Assembly (NCBI GenBank): GCA_025041175.1 | Contig: JAKCFJ010000004.1 | Coordinates: forward strand, 124,001 to 188,000 | Reading direction: 5' to 3' | DNA: 64,000 bases | DNA from: Halobacteriales archaeon YIM A00010 | GTDB taxonomy: Archaea > Halobacteriota > Halobacteria > Halobacteriales > Haloarculaceae | In this document: one piece after another, positions 18,835 through 26,446 of the stretch | Numbering within the stretch: position 1 is the first letter of the stretch | How the letters are laid out: the number at the start of each line of letters is the position of its first letter | Program-made: the position numbers and the translations under genes | Notes under the pieces: generated by a model | What the model saw: only the letters and a program-made list of their open reading frames with translations | Told to the model about the DNA's origin: nothing | Database searches by the model: none

Positions 18835-19220
18835 GTGAGAGTCGATCGACCGTCTCACGATCTCCGAACGCCGGTGTGGGACCGTCGCTATCCCTCGATC
18901 CGGATATAGCGTCCGACGATCGCAACGAGATCTACCTCGACGGCACACTCGTGCTCGTGGGCTGTGGCAAAGCCAAGCGTGATCCAGCGGATCCGGTCGA
19001 TCTCCACGCGGCGAGTGCCGCGCCCGGTGAACCGTTGAGCAATCTCCACGGCGCGGAGACGGGTCCTGCATGGCGGGCGGAGGATCTCTACACGAGCAGC
19101 TATTTCGCCGCGAAACGCGAGTTCGCTGAGCTGGTCTCGTCGTGGTCGGGCGAGACGGCTGGGTGAGCGGTGCTCTCCGCCGAGTACGCCGTCATCGAGC
19201 CGTGGGAACAGACGATTTCG
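18831..19220 (+). pseudogene. DUF6884-like protein, broken by a stop codon and truncated
   Basis: LVLVGCGKAKRDPADPVDLH and GPAWRAEDLYTSSYFAAKRE are typical of the DUF6884 family of haloarchaeal plasmids. A TGA follows ETAG at 19164-19166, where family members usually have tryptophan. Reading through in the same frame gives AVLSAEYAVIEPWEQTI, the next conserved block. Homology then ends abruptly at about 19216, where the antisense regulator fragment begins. The gene is therefore nonsense-mutated and cut by recombination. Confidence 0.7.
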
Positions 19221-19621
19221 TACGGGACTTCCTCGGCCTCGAACGCATCTTTGAACTGCGAGAGTTGTTCATGTGAGGTGATCAGGTCACTGATCAACCA
19301 TCCGTTTCGAAGAGCCAGGGGGAATTGCAGTAAGTGCCCCGAGGAAAGGATTGCGTGATACAGCAAGGGAAGAGACTGGAGGGAATACTCGATGAGCATA
19401 GTCTGCTCGTCGGCGTGCAGTACCTCATAGGAAGGCAACCACGGAGCCTCGTCGAGATGTCGAATGATAGCCGCGCTGTCCGACGTCTGAGCTTCGAGGA
19501 CTACTCGTAGACCGTTCGCAGTCGGGCGGGTGGCCAGGATGCGAAACTCGTCATCGGGACGCTCAGCCGAGACGGTGGCTGGCCCGCCAGGAAGTTTGAA
19601 TTTAACCTGTGCACTGGGCAT
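19216..19621 (-). pseudogene. Bat-type regulator fragment lacking its HTH domain
   Basis: From the ATG at 19621 (MPSAQVKFKLPGGP) it follows the intact paralogue at 10326-10955 almost residue for residue through KDAFEAEEVPYEI. The DNA then switches to the DUF6884 gene on the other strand, so the whole DNA-binding domain is gone. A stop is reached only at 19100 in unrelated sequence. Its upstream region is also interrupted, by the cupin cassette at 19659-20336. Confidence 0.8.
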
Positions 19622-19658
19622 ATACCGTGGTTTCGACTCACTAGCTTACTATGTTAAC

Positions 19659-20336
19659 GAGGGCGTCATAGAATGGTTCGCACACCTTGGTTACAGACTT
19701 GACGGATGGTACGCACAGGCGGTGCAGTTAACTTCTCTTTGAACCTCATACCGGGTATGAAGAAAGCCGCGATCGGGGACGTAGACCCGGCAGCGACGAA
19801 CAGTCCAGCAGCTGTTGTCCGGTTGCTCTCGCCGGTGCTCGACACGGACGGGTTGGTGATCAATTATTTTGAGGTCGAACCCGCCGAAAGTGTGGGGTAT
19901 GCGTATCATCGGCATCTCGACCAAGAAGAGGTATTCTACGTCCAGAAGGGTACAGTAACGTTTGAAACAGAAGTCGGTGGCGTAGAGGTGGACGCAGGGG
20001 AAATCGTTCGCTTCGGTCCCGGTGAGTTTCAACTCGGGCGAAATATCGGAGACGAACGTGCGCACGTACTCGCAATTGGCGCACCACGCGAGTCGGAGGA
20101 GCTTGAATATCTCCAAGACTGTCCGACCTGTGGAGAGGAGACGGTACAAGTCCCCGAAATCACAGAGAGTCCAAAGGCGATTCTGATTCATTGTACCCGG
20201 TGTGATTCGACCACCGATGAAATACCGCTTTGAATCCGTGTTCCGGTCCCGCTCAATACACACGCCACCGCACCAGAAGATTCGCTATCCATGTACCTGG
20301 AATATACTGCCTTGAGAATCGTTCTATGACACCCTC
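19659..20336. mobile_element. 678-bp mobile cassette carrying a cupin gene
   Basis: The left end is GAGGGCGTCATAGAATGG and the right end is GTTCTATGACACCCTC, an imperfect inverted pair (about 20 of the outer 24 positions match). ATGTTAAC flanks both ends exactly (19651-19658 and 20337-20344), an 8-bp target duplication as made by IS6-family enzymes. There is no transposase inside, only the cupin gene. The same ends bound the cassette at 23683-24463 and the transposase-bearing element at 52957-54057. It inserted in the upstream region of the Bat-type fragment. Confidence 0.88.
19757..20233 (+). CDS. Cupin protein with C-terminal zinc ribbon (cassette passenger)
   Basis: 158 residues from the ATG at 19757 (MKKAAIGDVDP). 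A single cupin barrel contains GYAYHRHLDQEEVFYV (metal-binding His/His/Glu) and GEIVRFGPGEFQLGRN, then a tail with CPTCG...CTRCD, a zinc ribbon. An upstream start at 19706 adds 17 residues and cannot be excluded. It is the sole gene of the mobile cassette, so it may be spread for its own benefit. The ligand is unknown. Confidence 0.8.
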   Translation: MKKAAIGDVDPAATNSPAAVVRLLSPVLDTDGLVINYFEVEPAESVGYAYHRHLDQEEVFYVQKGTVTFETEVGGVEVDAGEIVRFGPGEFQLGRNIGDERAHVLAIGAPRESEELEYLQDCPTCGEETVQVPEITESPKAILIHCTRCDSTTDEIPL

Positions 20337-20504
20337 ATGTTAACGGGAATTTCTTAACCGCGCCCTCTCGTAGCCCGTAGTGTTTTTGCCACATTGTTTC
20401 TCATAGACGACGGCACCAACGCGGGTACACAAACCGCCGAGTCGCTCCAGCTGACTTTGCAAGACGTGACGCCGTATTCGCCACAAAAAGAGGATAAATA
20501 CGCA

Positions 20505-21338
20505 TCAAACGGCCGTAATATCGAAGACCCGTTCTGCGTTCCTGTAGAGGAACAGCTCCGTCACCTCTTCGTCGAGATCGAGGACAGCCAGTTCGTCGAG
20601 GCAGTCTTCGGGCCGGATCATCGGATAGTTAGTTCCAAACAGAACGTTCTCGCTTCCGTACGTCCGGAGGAACTCGACAAATTCGTCCGGATAGCGGCGG
20701 GGTTTGTACGCCGAGGTGTCGATGTAGACGTTTTCGTACTTCGTCACGAGTGCCATCATCTCCTCCGTCCACGGGTGGCCGATATGGCCGGCAACGATCG
20801 TGAGATCGGGAAATTCGCGAGCAACGTTGTCCAAGTATGGAATCGGTCGTCCCACGTCCGAGGGTTTGAGCGGGCCGGTATGACCGACCTGCAAGCAGAA
20901 GGGAACGTCCTGTTCGACGCATTCGGCATACACCGGGTAGTACCGCCGGTCATCCGGTGGCAATTCCCAGAGCCACGGGACGTTCCGAATGCCAACAAAC
21001 CCGAGATCAGTGACGCACCGTCGAACTTCCTCCACCGCCTCCATTGGTTTGTCGAGCGGAACCGAACCGATACCGGTGAATAGCTCTGACCGCTCATCGA
21101 CGATCTCTGCAACGTAGTCGTTACTCAGCAGTGGACCCTCCGGTCCCCACCACGCCGAGATGAGTGCCAACTCGACGCCGGCGTTCTCGTACGCCTGGAT
21201 CGTCCATTCCAACGGAATCTCGGAGAAGGCTTCGTCACCTTGCCACCGACGAAGCGAGGCGAACATCTCGTGGGTGTGAAACTCTGCTGTCGGATGCTGC
21301 ATCCACGCATCCACAACCGGGACGGTATCATTGCCCAT
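20505..21338 (-). CDS. Amidohydrolase-2 family TIM-barrel hydrolase
   Basis: 277 residues. The N-terminus VVDAWMQHP holds only a partial HxH-like metal site. QVGHTGPLKP, IVAGHIGHPWTEEM and ENVLFGTNYPMIRPED match the later metal and active-site loops of the amidohydrolase-2 / dicarboxylate decarboxylase group. The terminal Asp normally found in FGSD-type loops is Asn here (FGTN), and the first HxH is incomplete (DAWMQHP), so catalysis may be altered. The substrate is unknown. It stands alone. Confidence 0.78.
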   Translation of the reverse strand: MGNDTVPVVDAWMQHPTAEFHTHEMFASLRRWQGDEAFSEIPLEWTIQAYENAGVELALISAWWGPEGPLLSNDYVAEIVDERSELFTGIGSVPLDKPMEAVEEVRRCVTDLGFVGIRNVPWLWELPPDDRRYYPVYAECVEQDVPFCLQVGHTGPLKPSDVGRPIPYLDNVAREFPDLTIVAGHIGHPWTEEMMALVTKYENVYIDTSAYKPRRYPDEFVEFLRTYGSENVLFGTNYPMIRPEDCLDELAVLDLDEEVTELFLYRNAERVFDITAV

Positions 21339-21661
21339 ACTTGTACTTCATTTTCCAATAACAAATCCTTATTGAAACGCTACAAAACGGTTCTACCGTG
21401 AGTGCTATCTATCGAGGCCACATGAGACAAGTGAATACAGATATCTGCTAATGGATGGATTCGGATTGCATGCGACTGAAGATTTGACAGCCACTCTCGA
21501 AACCACCGTGCTTTTGCCTTCCAAAAGTGGCTCCCCGTGCGGATTCGTCCAAACAGTCCGTAGAATATCCAGGTAAAGGACGATTCAAAACTCAATCATT
21601 AGTTGATACCCTGATATTTTCGAACCATCCTTACATAGATGGAGAACTAGTTGGCGTCACG
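21339..21661. other. Spacer before the transglutaminase-like gene
   Basis: No supported gene; an in-frame extension of the next gene to 21527 has unconserved sequence. Confidence 0.4.
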
Positions 21662-22240
21662 ATGAAAAATGACACAACGTCATTCCCCAATGCTCGCCTC
21701 AAGGCCACCGACGAAGCTTCGAGGCGGTTACTTGACCAAGGTCTGACCGACCTACAGGATGCAGTTCGTTACGTCCGAGATCTTCCTTACGGCCGCACTG
21801 CGAACCGAGGCGACTACCTGTCGGTTCTCAATGAAGGCGTCGGAACCTGTAGCACAAAGCACGCGCTCTTGTCGCACATATGTGAACACCAGGGAATCGA
21901 CGAGGTTCAGTTGACGCTTGGGATTTACGAAATGAACGAGGACAACACACCGGGAGTCGGGGAGGTTTTGGCGGGCTACGGGCTCGAATATATCCCCGAA
22001 GCGCATTGTTATCTCACGTACGAGGACGACCGGTTCGATTTCACCCGAGCCGATGATGGGGCCGAACCGATCGATCGGTTTCTCGCCGAGGAACCGATTT
22101 GCCCAGCCCAGATCGGTGAGTACAAGGTCGAGCGACACCGCGACTTCTTGGCTGGCTGGATCGATTCGACCGCCGTTGAGATGAGTCTCGACGACCTGTG
22201 GCAAATCCGAGAGGCCTGTATCGAGGCACTGTCTAGTTGA
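21662..22240 (+). CDS. Transglutaminase-like cysteine protease-fold protein, 3' end replaced by an IS
   Basis: 192 residues from the ATG at 21662. The catalytic triad of the transglutaminase-like fold is visible: GVGTCSTKHALL (Cys), EAHCYLTYE (His) and DRFDFTRAD (Asp). The last codons (EALSS and stop) come from the terminal repeat of the IS6 element. Removing the element and one GTATCGA copy gives ...REACIELCSENRL and a TGA, so the native protein was a few residues longer. The change is small and the protein may still work. Confidence 0.78.
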   Translation: MKNDTTSFPNARLKATDEASRRLLDQGLTDLQDAVRYVRDLPYGRTANRGDYLSVLNEGVGTCSTKHALLSHICEHQGIDEVQLTLGIYEMNEDNTPGVGEVLAGYGLEYIPEAHCYLTYEDDRFDFTRADDGAEPIDRFLAEEPICPAQIGEYKVERHRDFLAGWIDSTAVEMSLDDLWQIREACIEALSS

Positions 22241-22969
22241 GCACCTCCTCGGCAGGAGTGCGTCCGTCTAAGGCCTGATTCGGCCGCTGGTGGTTGTAGT
22301 AGTGTCTGAAGCGGCGAAGCCAGCGGCGTGCGCTGGTCGGACTGCCCCGCCAGAACGAGTGAAAGCGGTCGATGCGCATGGCGACGGTCTGGAACCATTT
22401 TTCGATGTGGTTCCGGTCTTCGTAGTCAAGGTGACCGCTCAATTCGTGGCGAGCAAGGGCAGTCAGATAGCCGCCCGCATCGACGAGAAATTCGGTGTCC
22501 TTGATGTCGTGTTGCTCGGTGAGCCGATGCAGAAACGCCGCCGCAGGGTCGGTGCCCCGACGGCTGTAGACATCCACCTCAAGCAGCAGCTTCGACTCGG
22601 TGTCGATCGCGGCGTACAGCCATTTCTCCTCGCCGTCGACTTCGATCTGTTTCTCGTCGACGGCGACCCACGATGGCGCCGCCGTCGGCGGGTCGTGCTG
22701 CGTTTCGGCCAGCGTCTCCTTCCAGTTCCAGACCGCCTGATAGCAGCGATCGACACCCAGTAGCTCCAAGACGCCCTCGACTTCTCGGACTGACAGCCCC
22801 ATCGAGTGAAGTCGCACCGCGAAACAGCGCATGGGTGTCGGCGTACGTTCGTTCTCCCAAACGTCTTGGTTGTCCACGTCCAACCGGTCTTTGAGGAGTT
22901 CGGCGAGCGTCATGACCACCACTCACTACGACCTCCTCGCTTCTCAAACTCGCTGAACTAGACAGTGCC
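22225..22969. mobile_element. Intact IS6-family insertion sequence
   Basis: 745 bp. The inverted repeats GGCACTGTCTAGTT (22225-22238) and AACTAGACAGTGCC (22956-22969) are perfect. GTATCGA flanks both ends (22218-22224 and 22970-22976), a 7-bp exact duplication where 8 bp is usual for the family. The transposase stop codon lies inside the left repeat. This is the only element in the window with an undamaged transposase, perfect ends and target duplication. Confidence 0.9.
22233..22913 (-). CDS. IS6-family transposase
   Basis: 226 residues from MTLAELLKDRLDVD; a start nine bases upstream at 22922 is also possible. An N-terminal HTH (LHSMGLSVREVEGVLELLGV) precedes the DDE core: SWVAVDEKQIEVD, TEFLVDAGGYLTA and DRNHIEKWFQTVAMR. 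It catalyses replicative or copy-out movement of the surrounding element. No frameshift is seen, so it is probably active. Remnants of close relatives lie at 12190-12313, 30163-30245 and 60088-60475. Confidence 0.88.
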   Translation of the reverse strand: MTLAELLKDRLDVDNQDVWENERTPTPMRCFAVRLHSMGLSVREVEGVLELLGVDRCYQAVWNWKETLAETQHDPPTAAPSWVAVDEKQIEVDGEEKWLYAAIDTESKLLLEVDVYSRRGTDPAAAFLHRLTEQHDIKDTEFLVDAGGYLTALARHELSGHLDYEDRNHIEKWFQTVAMRIDRFHSFWRGSPTSARRWLRRFRHYYNHQRPNQALDGRTPAEEVLN

Positions 22970-23682
22970 GTATCGAACTTTGTTCCGAGAATAGACTATG
23001 AAAATCGCTTGAGAACAAAGAAACCAACCTGATCCAAAAGCCTACAACTATATGGGACCTGACGGAAGATTGCTGATATAGGCGTTATTCACACAGTGCC
23101 GAGAGAACCGTCGACTCAATTTTTCGAAGATGCTCATTTATAGTCTCTGGTGTAACACCTATTTCATTTGCAATCGATTCTTGTGTCGTTTTTCGGGGGA
23201 GGTTGTAGTATCCATCCTTCACAGCAGTTTCTAACACCTTTCGCTGGCGTTGCGTGAGCAAGGCAGCGAGGTACTCGTGGCTTGGATTATACTCACCTGC
23301 TCGTTCAAGTGTCACGTCGTAGTTGTCTGGAATCGCACTGTTGACCGTCTTTATTGCCTGTTTGCCCCCGACGAACGTGAACTGAATCCCATCGTTAACG
23401 TGTCGAAGCGGTGTTTCGAGAATAAGCGGCGACCGAGTGATCGCTTCAAATATGGCTGCGACTTCAGATGTTGGTTTCCCGTGGAGATACGCGACGCCTT
23501 CGTCTTCACCTGTAATCTCGCAGGTCAGCACGTCAGGGTGAGTTCCCAGCAGTTCACGTGCCCTATCTAGGTCGCCGTGTAACTCATACAGGAGGACAAG
23601 CGTGTCATCAGACAGTGGGTGAACGTGGTTGATTGCGACCCGGGTGATTGATGGCTCATTCGCGAGTAAATTACTCGCCGGA

Positions 23683-24463
23683 GAGGGTGTCATAGAACTA
23701 TTCGCATGGGGGTGGGTTCACAGCGAAGTTCGATGAACCGGCTGATAAGGAGCTGTGCGTACTCAACAATGATTACTCTCGACTGAGAGTGATGCACTAT
23801 GTTTCCTGAACGTATTGAGACGGAACGACTGCATCTTGAACGGATTTCACACGACTCTGTCGATGTATTCGACCTTCACGAGTTCTACAGCGATGGCGAC
23901 GAAACTGCGGAGATGTTCGAGTACTGGGATTCGACTCCCCACGAGACGGTGAAAGAGACGTACAACTACGTGGACGAAGCTGAACAACTGTGGGATGATG
24001 CGGAGGGGGCAAAATACGTAATTCGACCAACGGAAGACGAAGACGGTGCAGGTGCTATCGCTGGAACGACGGGGCTGTACCCCGACTGGGAGAAACGGTC
24101 TGTCAACCTCGGCATTCTCCTTGACAAACAATTTTGGGGGCGCGGATATGCCGGTGAACGAGCCGATGCCCTCCTCTCTGTCGCGTTTGACCGACTTGAC
24201 CTCGAACTCGTCGTCGCCGCCCACATCGACGGGAACGAGAAGTCTCGCCGAGCAATCAAAAAGTATGTCGAACGGTATGACGGCCAATACGAAGGACTGC
24301 TGCGGAATTGGCTTCCGCTGCCCGATACCGTCGACGACGTTCACAGATATACGATTTCACGAGAAGAGTACTTCGAGGCAACCGACCGCTAAGTAGTTGT
24401 CCTGTATCGACCGATTCGGAGTAGGTGGGATTCCGGGGATGTGAACCGTTGTATGACACCCTC
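23683..24463. mobile_element. 781-bp mobile cassette carrying an acetyltransferase gene
   Basis: The left end GAGGGTGTCATAGAAC and right end GTTGTATGACACCCTC form an imperfect inverted pair of the same type as at 19659-20336 and 52957-54057. CGCCGGA is directly repeated at both flanks (23676-23682 and 24464-24470). There is no transposase inside; the only gene is the acetyltransferase. The pre-insertion gene is rebuilt exactly by removing it, which proves the borders. Confidence 0.9.
23799..24392 (+). CDS. RimJ/RimL-type GNAT acetyltransferase (cassette passenger)
   Basis: 197 residues. IETERLHLERISHDSVDVF opens the fold as in RimJ/RimL proteins, and VNLGILLDKQFWGRGYAGE carries the acetyl-CoA pyrophosphate loop (QFWGRGYA). 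NEKSRRAIKKYVERYDG follows as the usual helix after strand 5. Substrates in this group are protein N-termini, amines or antibiotics; none can be assigned. It is complete, with about 50 bp between its stop and the right repeat. Confidence 0.85.
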   Translation: MFPERIETERLHLERISHDSVDVFDLHEFYSDGDETAEMFEYWDSTPHETVKETYNYVDEAEQLWDDAEGAKYVIRPTEDEDGAGAIAGTTGLYPDWEKRSVNLGILLDKQFWGRGYAGERADALLSVAFDRLDLELVVAAHIDGNEKSRRAIKKYVERYDGQYEGLLRNWLPLPDTVDDVHRYTISREEYFEATDR

Positions 24464-24548
24464 CGCCGGATGAAACTCGTCTTCCGGCCTTAGGACGAGC
24501 GTTGTATAGCGCATGGCCAATAGTCGGAGAATGCCAGCGTATAAAATA

Positions 24549-24566
24549 GCCTAGGTTAAGCTAGGC
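24549..24566. promoter_or_regulatory. Near-palindrome GCCTAG-N6-CTAGGC, candidate operator
   Basis: GCCTAG (24549-24554) and CTAGGC (24561-24566) with TTAA at the centre. On the plus strand it directly follows TATAAAAT (24540-24547), the likely promoter of the HXXEE gene at 24606, so a bound regulator would block transcription. It lies between that gene and the original start of the split Bat-type regulator (24514). The same site precedes the paralogous regulator at 8136. Confidence 0.65.
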
Positions 24567-24605
24567 AATAGCTCGACGGCTATCATTGCCGTTTCTAAAC
24601 ATGTG

Positions 24606-25214
24606 ATGGGAAACGGACTAACCACGTCAGTTTCGAAGGAGAACCGAAAGTGGGCCATCGCCATCGGTGTCTTCATTGCCCTACTGAATATTGCGTATGC
24701 GGTCCATCTTGGTCTTGCATTCGCAGTCATCATTGGCGGTTCAGCCATCATCGCATACGCCGCATGGCTAGTATTGAATTATCGGGAACCAGCCGATCCC
24801 GACCGAGTGTTGACCCTGTATCTACTCGTCATCGCTGGAGAACTCGTTCACCAGATCGAGGAGTACATCGCAGGGTTCCCACAGCAATCCGCCAAGACGC
24901 TAAACGCATCGGCGATGACGCCGAACTTCTTCGTCGTGATGATACTAATTCTGGCGGCGATTGGCGTGACTGCGGCGGTTGGGCTTCAATACGGCCATCC
25001 GCTCGCCAACTACGTCATGTGGTTTATCGTCATCGGTCCCGGATTCGTAAACGGAATCGCACACATCACCTTCCCGTTTATAGTCGGAGAGTGGTATTTC
25101 CCTGGGCTTCTCACGGTCTGGCTTCCACTAATTCCGGGAACTATTCTCATTCGACGACTCTATATCGAGGCTCATCCAGACAAGTCGTTACCTGATAAAT
25201 CCGAACCCGTATGA
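24606..25214 (+). CDS. HXXEE-domain membrane protein
   Basis: 202 residues with about five or six hydrophobic segments. The HXXEE motif that names the family is present as GELVHQIEEYIAGFPQ (about 80-95), and FVNGIAHITFPFIVGEWYFPG carries the second conserved His block. The function of this family is unknown; the conserved acidic and His residues in membranes suggest metal or lipid chemistry. It is divergent from the split regulator and probably its former target, through the palindrome at 24549. Confidence 0.8.
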   Translation: MGNGLTTSVSKENRKWAIAIGVFIALLNIAYAVHLGLAFAVIIGGSAIIAYAAWLVLNYREPADPDRVLTLYLLVIAGELVHQIEEYIAGFPQQSAKTLNASAMTPNFFVVMILILAAIGVTAAVGLQYGHPLANYVMWFIVIGPGFVNGIAHITFPFIVGEWYFPGLLTVWLPLIPGTILIRRLYIEAHPDKSLPDKSEPV

Positions 25215-25250
25215 CTCAAATACCTCAACATTCGTTCCCCGTGTAAGCGG

Positions 25251-25475
25251 TCACGGCAATTCGTCGTGGCCGTCCTCGTCTGCACCCTCTCCATCGGGCT
25301 CCTCCTCCGATAGCGAGGGTCGGTCTTCGAGTTCGGGCTTGGTCACTTGCGTTCGGAATCATTCGTACGTATCGCCGGCCCCAAACTCACCTTCGAACGG
25401 TCCCTTCCTGAACGCGCCCGCCTCACTTACAACCTCGACCAGAAACTCTGAGCGATAGATGTTGTGTAAGACCGT
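25251..25475 (-). pseudogene. 3' fragment of an unidentified haloarchaeal gene
   Basis: Reads ...HNIYRSEFLVEVVSEAG...FGAGDTYE, then a TGA that probably replaced a tryptophan codon, then FRTQVTKPELEDRPSLSEEE and an acidic tail ending at 25251. The codon pattern and acidic tail look genuine, but no start is present and a stop interrupts it. I do not recognise the family. Confidence 0.45.
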
Positions 25476-25480
25476 TTACT

Positions 25481-25665
25481 GGGCGGCTGTTTCTGCCCGT
25501 GTGATGACGGAAGAGTGAACGGCCGACGGGCTGTCGGAACACTACACTTCTGCGTCCGAACAAGACCAAGTATACGATGGTTCGCACTGGTACTCACTCG
25601 TCACGCTCGCGATGGAGATCGACATTGTCTAACCAGCCGCCCGTGCACTCCTCGCACGGACCGAA
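25481..25665. repeat. Left copy of a segmental duplication including the 3' end of a trmO copy
   Basis: Parallels 26105-26446 base by base at many positions (TGTCGGAACACTA..., CACTCGTCACxCTCGC). On the minus strand its right part still encodes the last about 19 codons of a second trmO (GGWLDNVDLHRERDE against GWLEDVDPHCECDE). It lacks the 142-bp MITE of the right copy and so serves as an empty site. Confidence 0.7.
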
Positions 25666-25714
25666 CGGTGGAATATTGTGCCGGAATTTGGCTCAGAACG
25701 TCACGGCAGTGTCG

Positions 25715-26059
25715 TTATTCGATTTCTTCAAGAACAGATTCGCCAGCTCCCTCTTTTGACTCCCATTCCCATTCATCTTCGACTCGCACACGCCCATCAT
25801 CTAGCAGTTTGACTACTCCGACGGAGTGTCCAGTCGCGGTTTCGTTATCCTCGTTTATTTGAACATACCGAACGTCCCACCGGCTTCCATCAAACGTACC
25901 GAGCAAATGTCCGTCAGCGACTTCGCCACCAGAGTAACTCGCGTATATCCGTTCACCATTCTGTTCAAAGTGAAATACGGTGTCTGAACTGACTTCTCCG
26001 TCTTCGTCGTTTGCGACGCCAGCAAGGGTCCATCCGTCGAGCGAAATTTCGCCTGCCAT
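25715..26059 (-). CDS. Small conserved protein, paralogue of 12415-12762
   Basis: 114 residues, similar throughout to the protein at 12415-12762: ISLDGWTLAGVANDEDGEV, YSGGEVADGHLLGTFDGS, then DEWEWESKEGAGESVLEEIE. Same unknown function. It lies between the two copies of the trmO-linked duplication. Confidence 0.75.
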   Translation of the reverse strand: MAGEISLDGWTLAGVANDEDGEVSSDTVFHFEQNGERIYASYSGGEVADGHLLGTFDGSRWDVRYVQINEDNETATGHSVGVVKLLDDGRVRVEDEWEWESKEGAGESVLEEIE

Positions 26060-26104
26060 ATACTACCAGTCTCAGGTAGGCGAATAACGCTTGTGGTGGT
26101 TGGT

Positions 26105-26446
26105 TTGCACGTTTACTGCATGGCGGTTTCATCTCGCGTGATAACTGAAGAGTGAACGGCTGACGTGCTGTCGGAACACTATGCTTCGGCCTTGTTTAGA
26201 CGCAGCAAAGATCGGCTTACACCCTCAGTGCTCAAAGGATGAAACCGTACCGTGAGGTGCTCACTATCGGATTCTGTTCAGCTGAAATGGCTCCTGACTT
26301 GTCCATTCGGGAGCGTCTAAACAAGGCCCTATGCTTCTACATCCAAAACGAGCAAGATCACGATGGTTCCCAGTGACGCTCACTCGTCACACTCGCAATG
26401 GGGATCGACGTCTTCTAGCCAGCCGACCGTGCAGTCCTCGCGCGTA
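26105..26446. repeat. Right copy of the segmental duplication
   Basis: Right-hand counterpart of 25481-25665, containing the 3' end of the intact trmO and the MITE at 26188-26329. Confidence 0.65.
26188..26329. mobile_element. 142-bp MITE with 16-bp perfect inverted repeats
   Basis: It begins GGCCTTGTTTAGACGC and ends GCGTCTAAACAAGGCC plus one C. TATGCTTC occurs on both sides (26180-26187 and 26330-26337), an 8-bp target duplication. The left duplicated segment at 25541-25550 shows the uninserted form. It holds no gene. Its ends differ from those of all other elements in the window, so its source transposase is elsewhere. Confidence 0.9.

Larger units (their letters stand above)
23085..24514 (-). 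pseudogene. Bat-type HTH regulator split by the acetyltransferase cassette
   Basis: The original start is the ATG at 24514 (MRYTTLVLRPEDEFHPA). After 17 codons the gene meets the cassette at 24463-23683. Deleting it with one CGCCGGA copy gives an in-frame 213-residue protein: ...HPASNLLANEPSI ... GDLDRARELLGTHPDV ... LTQRQRKVLETAVKDGYYN with C-terminal HTH. It is the nearest relative of the efflux regulator at 8234-8896. The downstream part still forms a 202-codon frame, beginning at an ATG inside the cassette's terminal repeat (23693), so a protein lacking 15 residues might be made. The gene's own promoter is now about 780 bp away. Confidence 0.88.
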
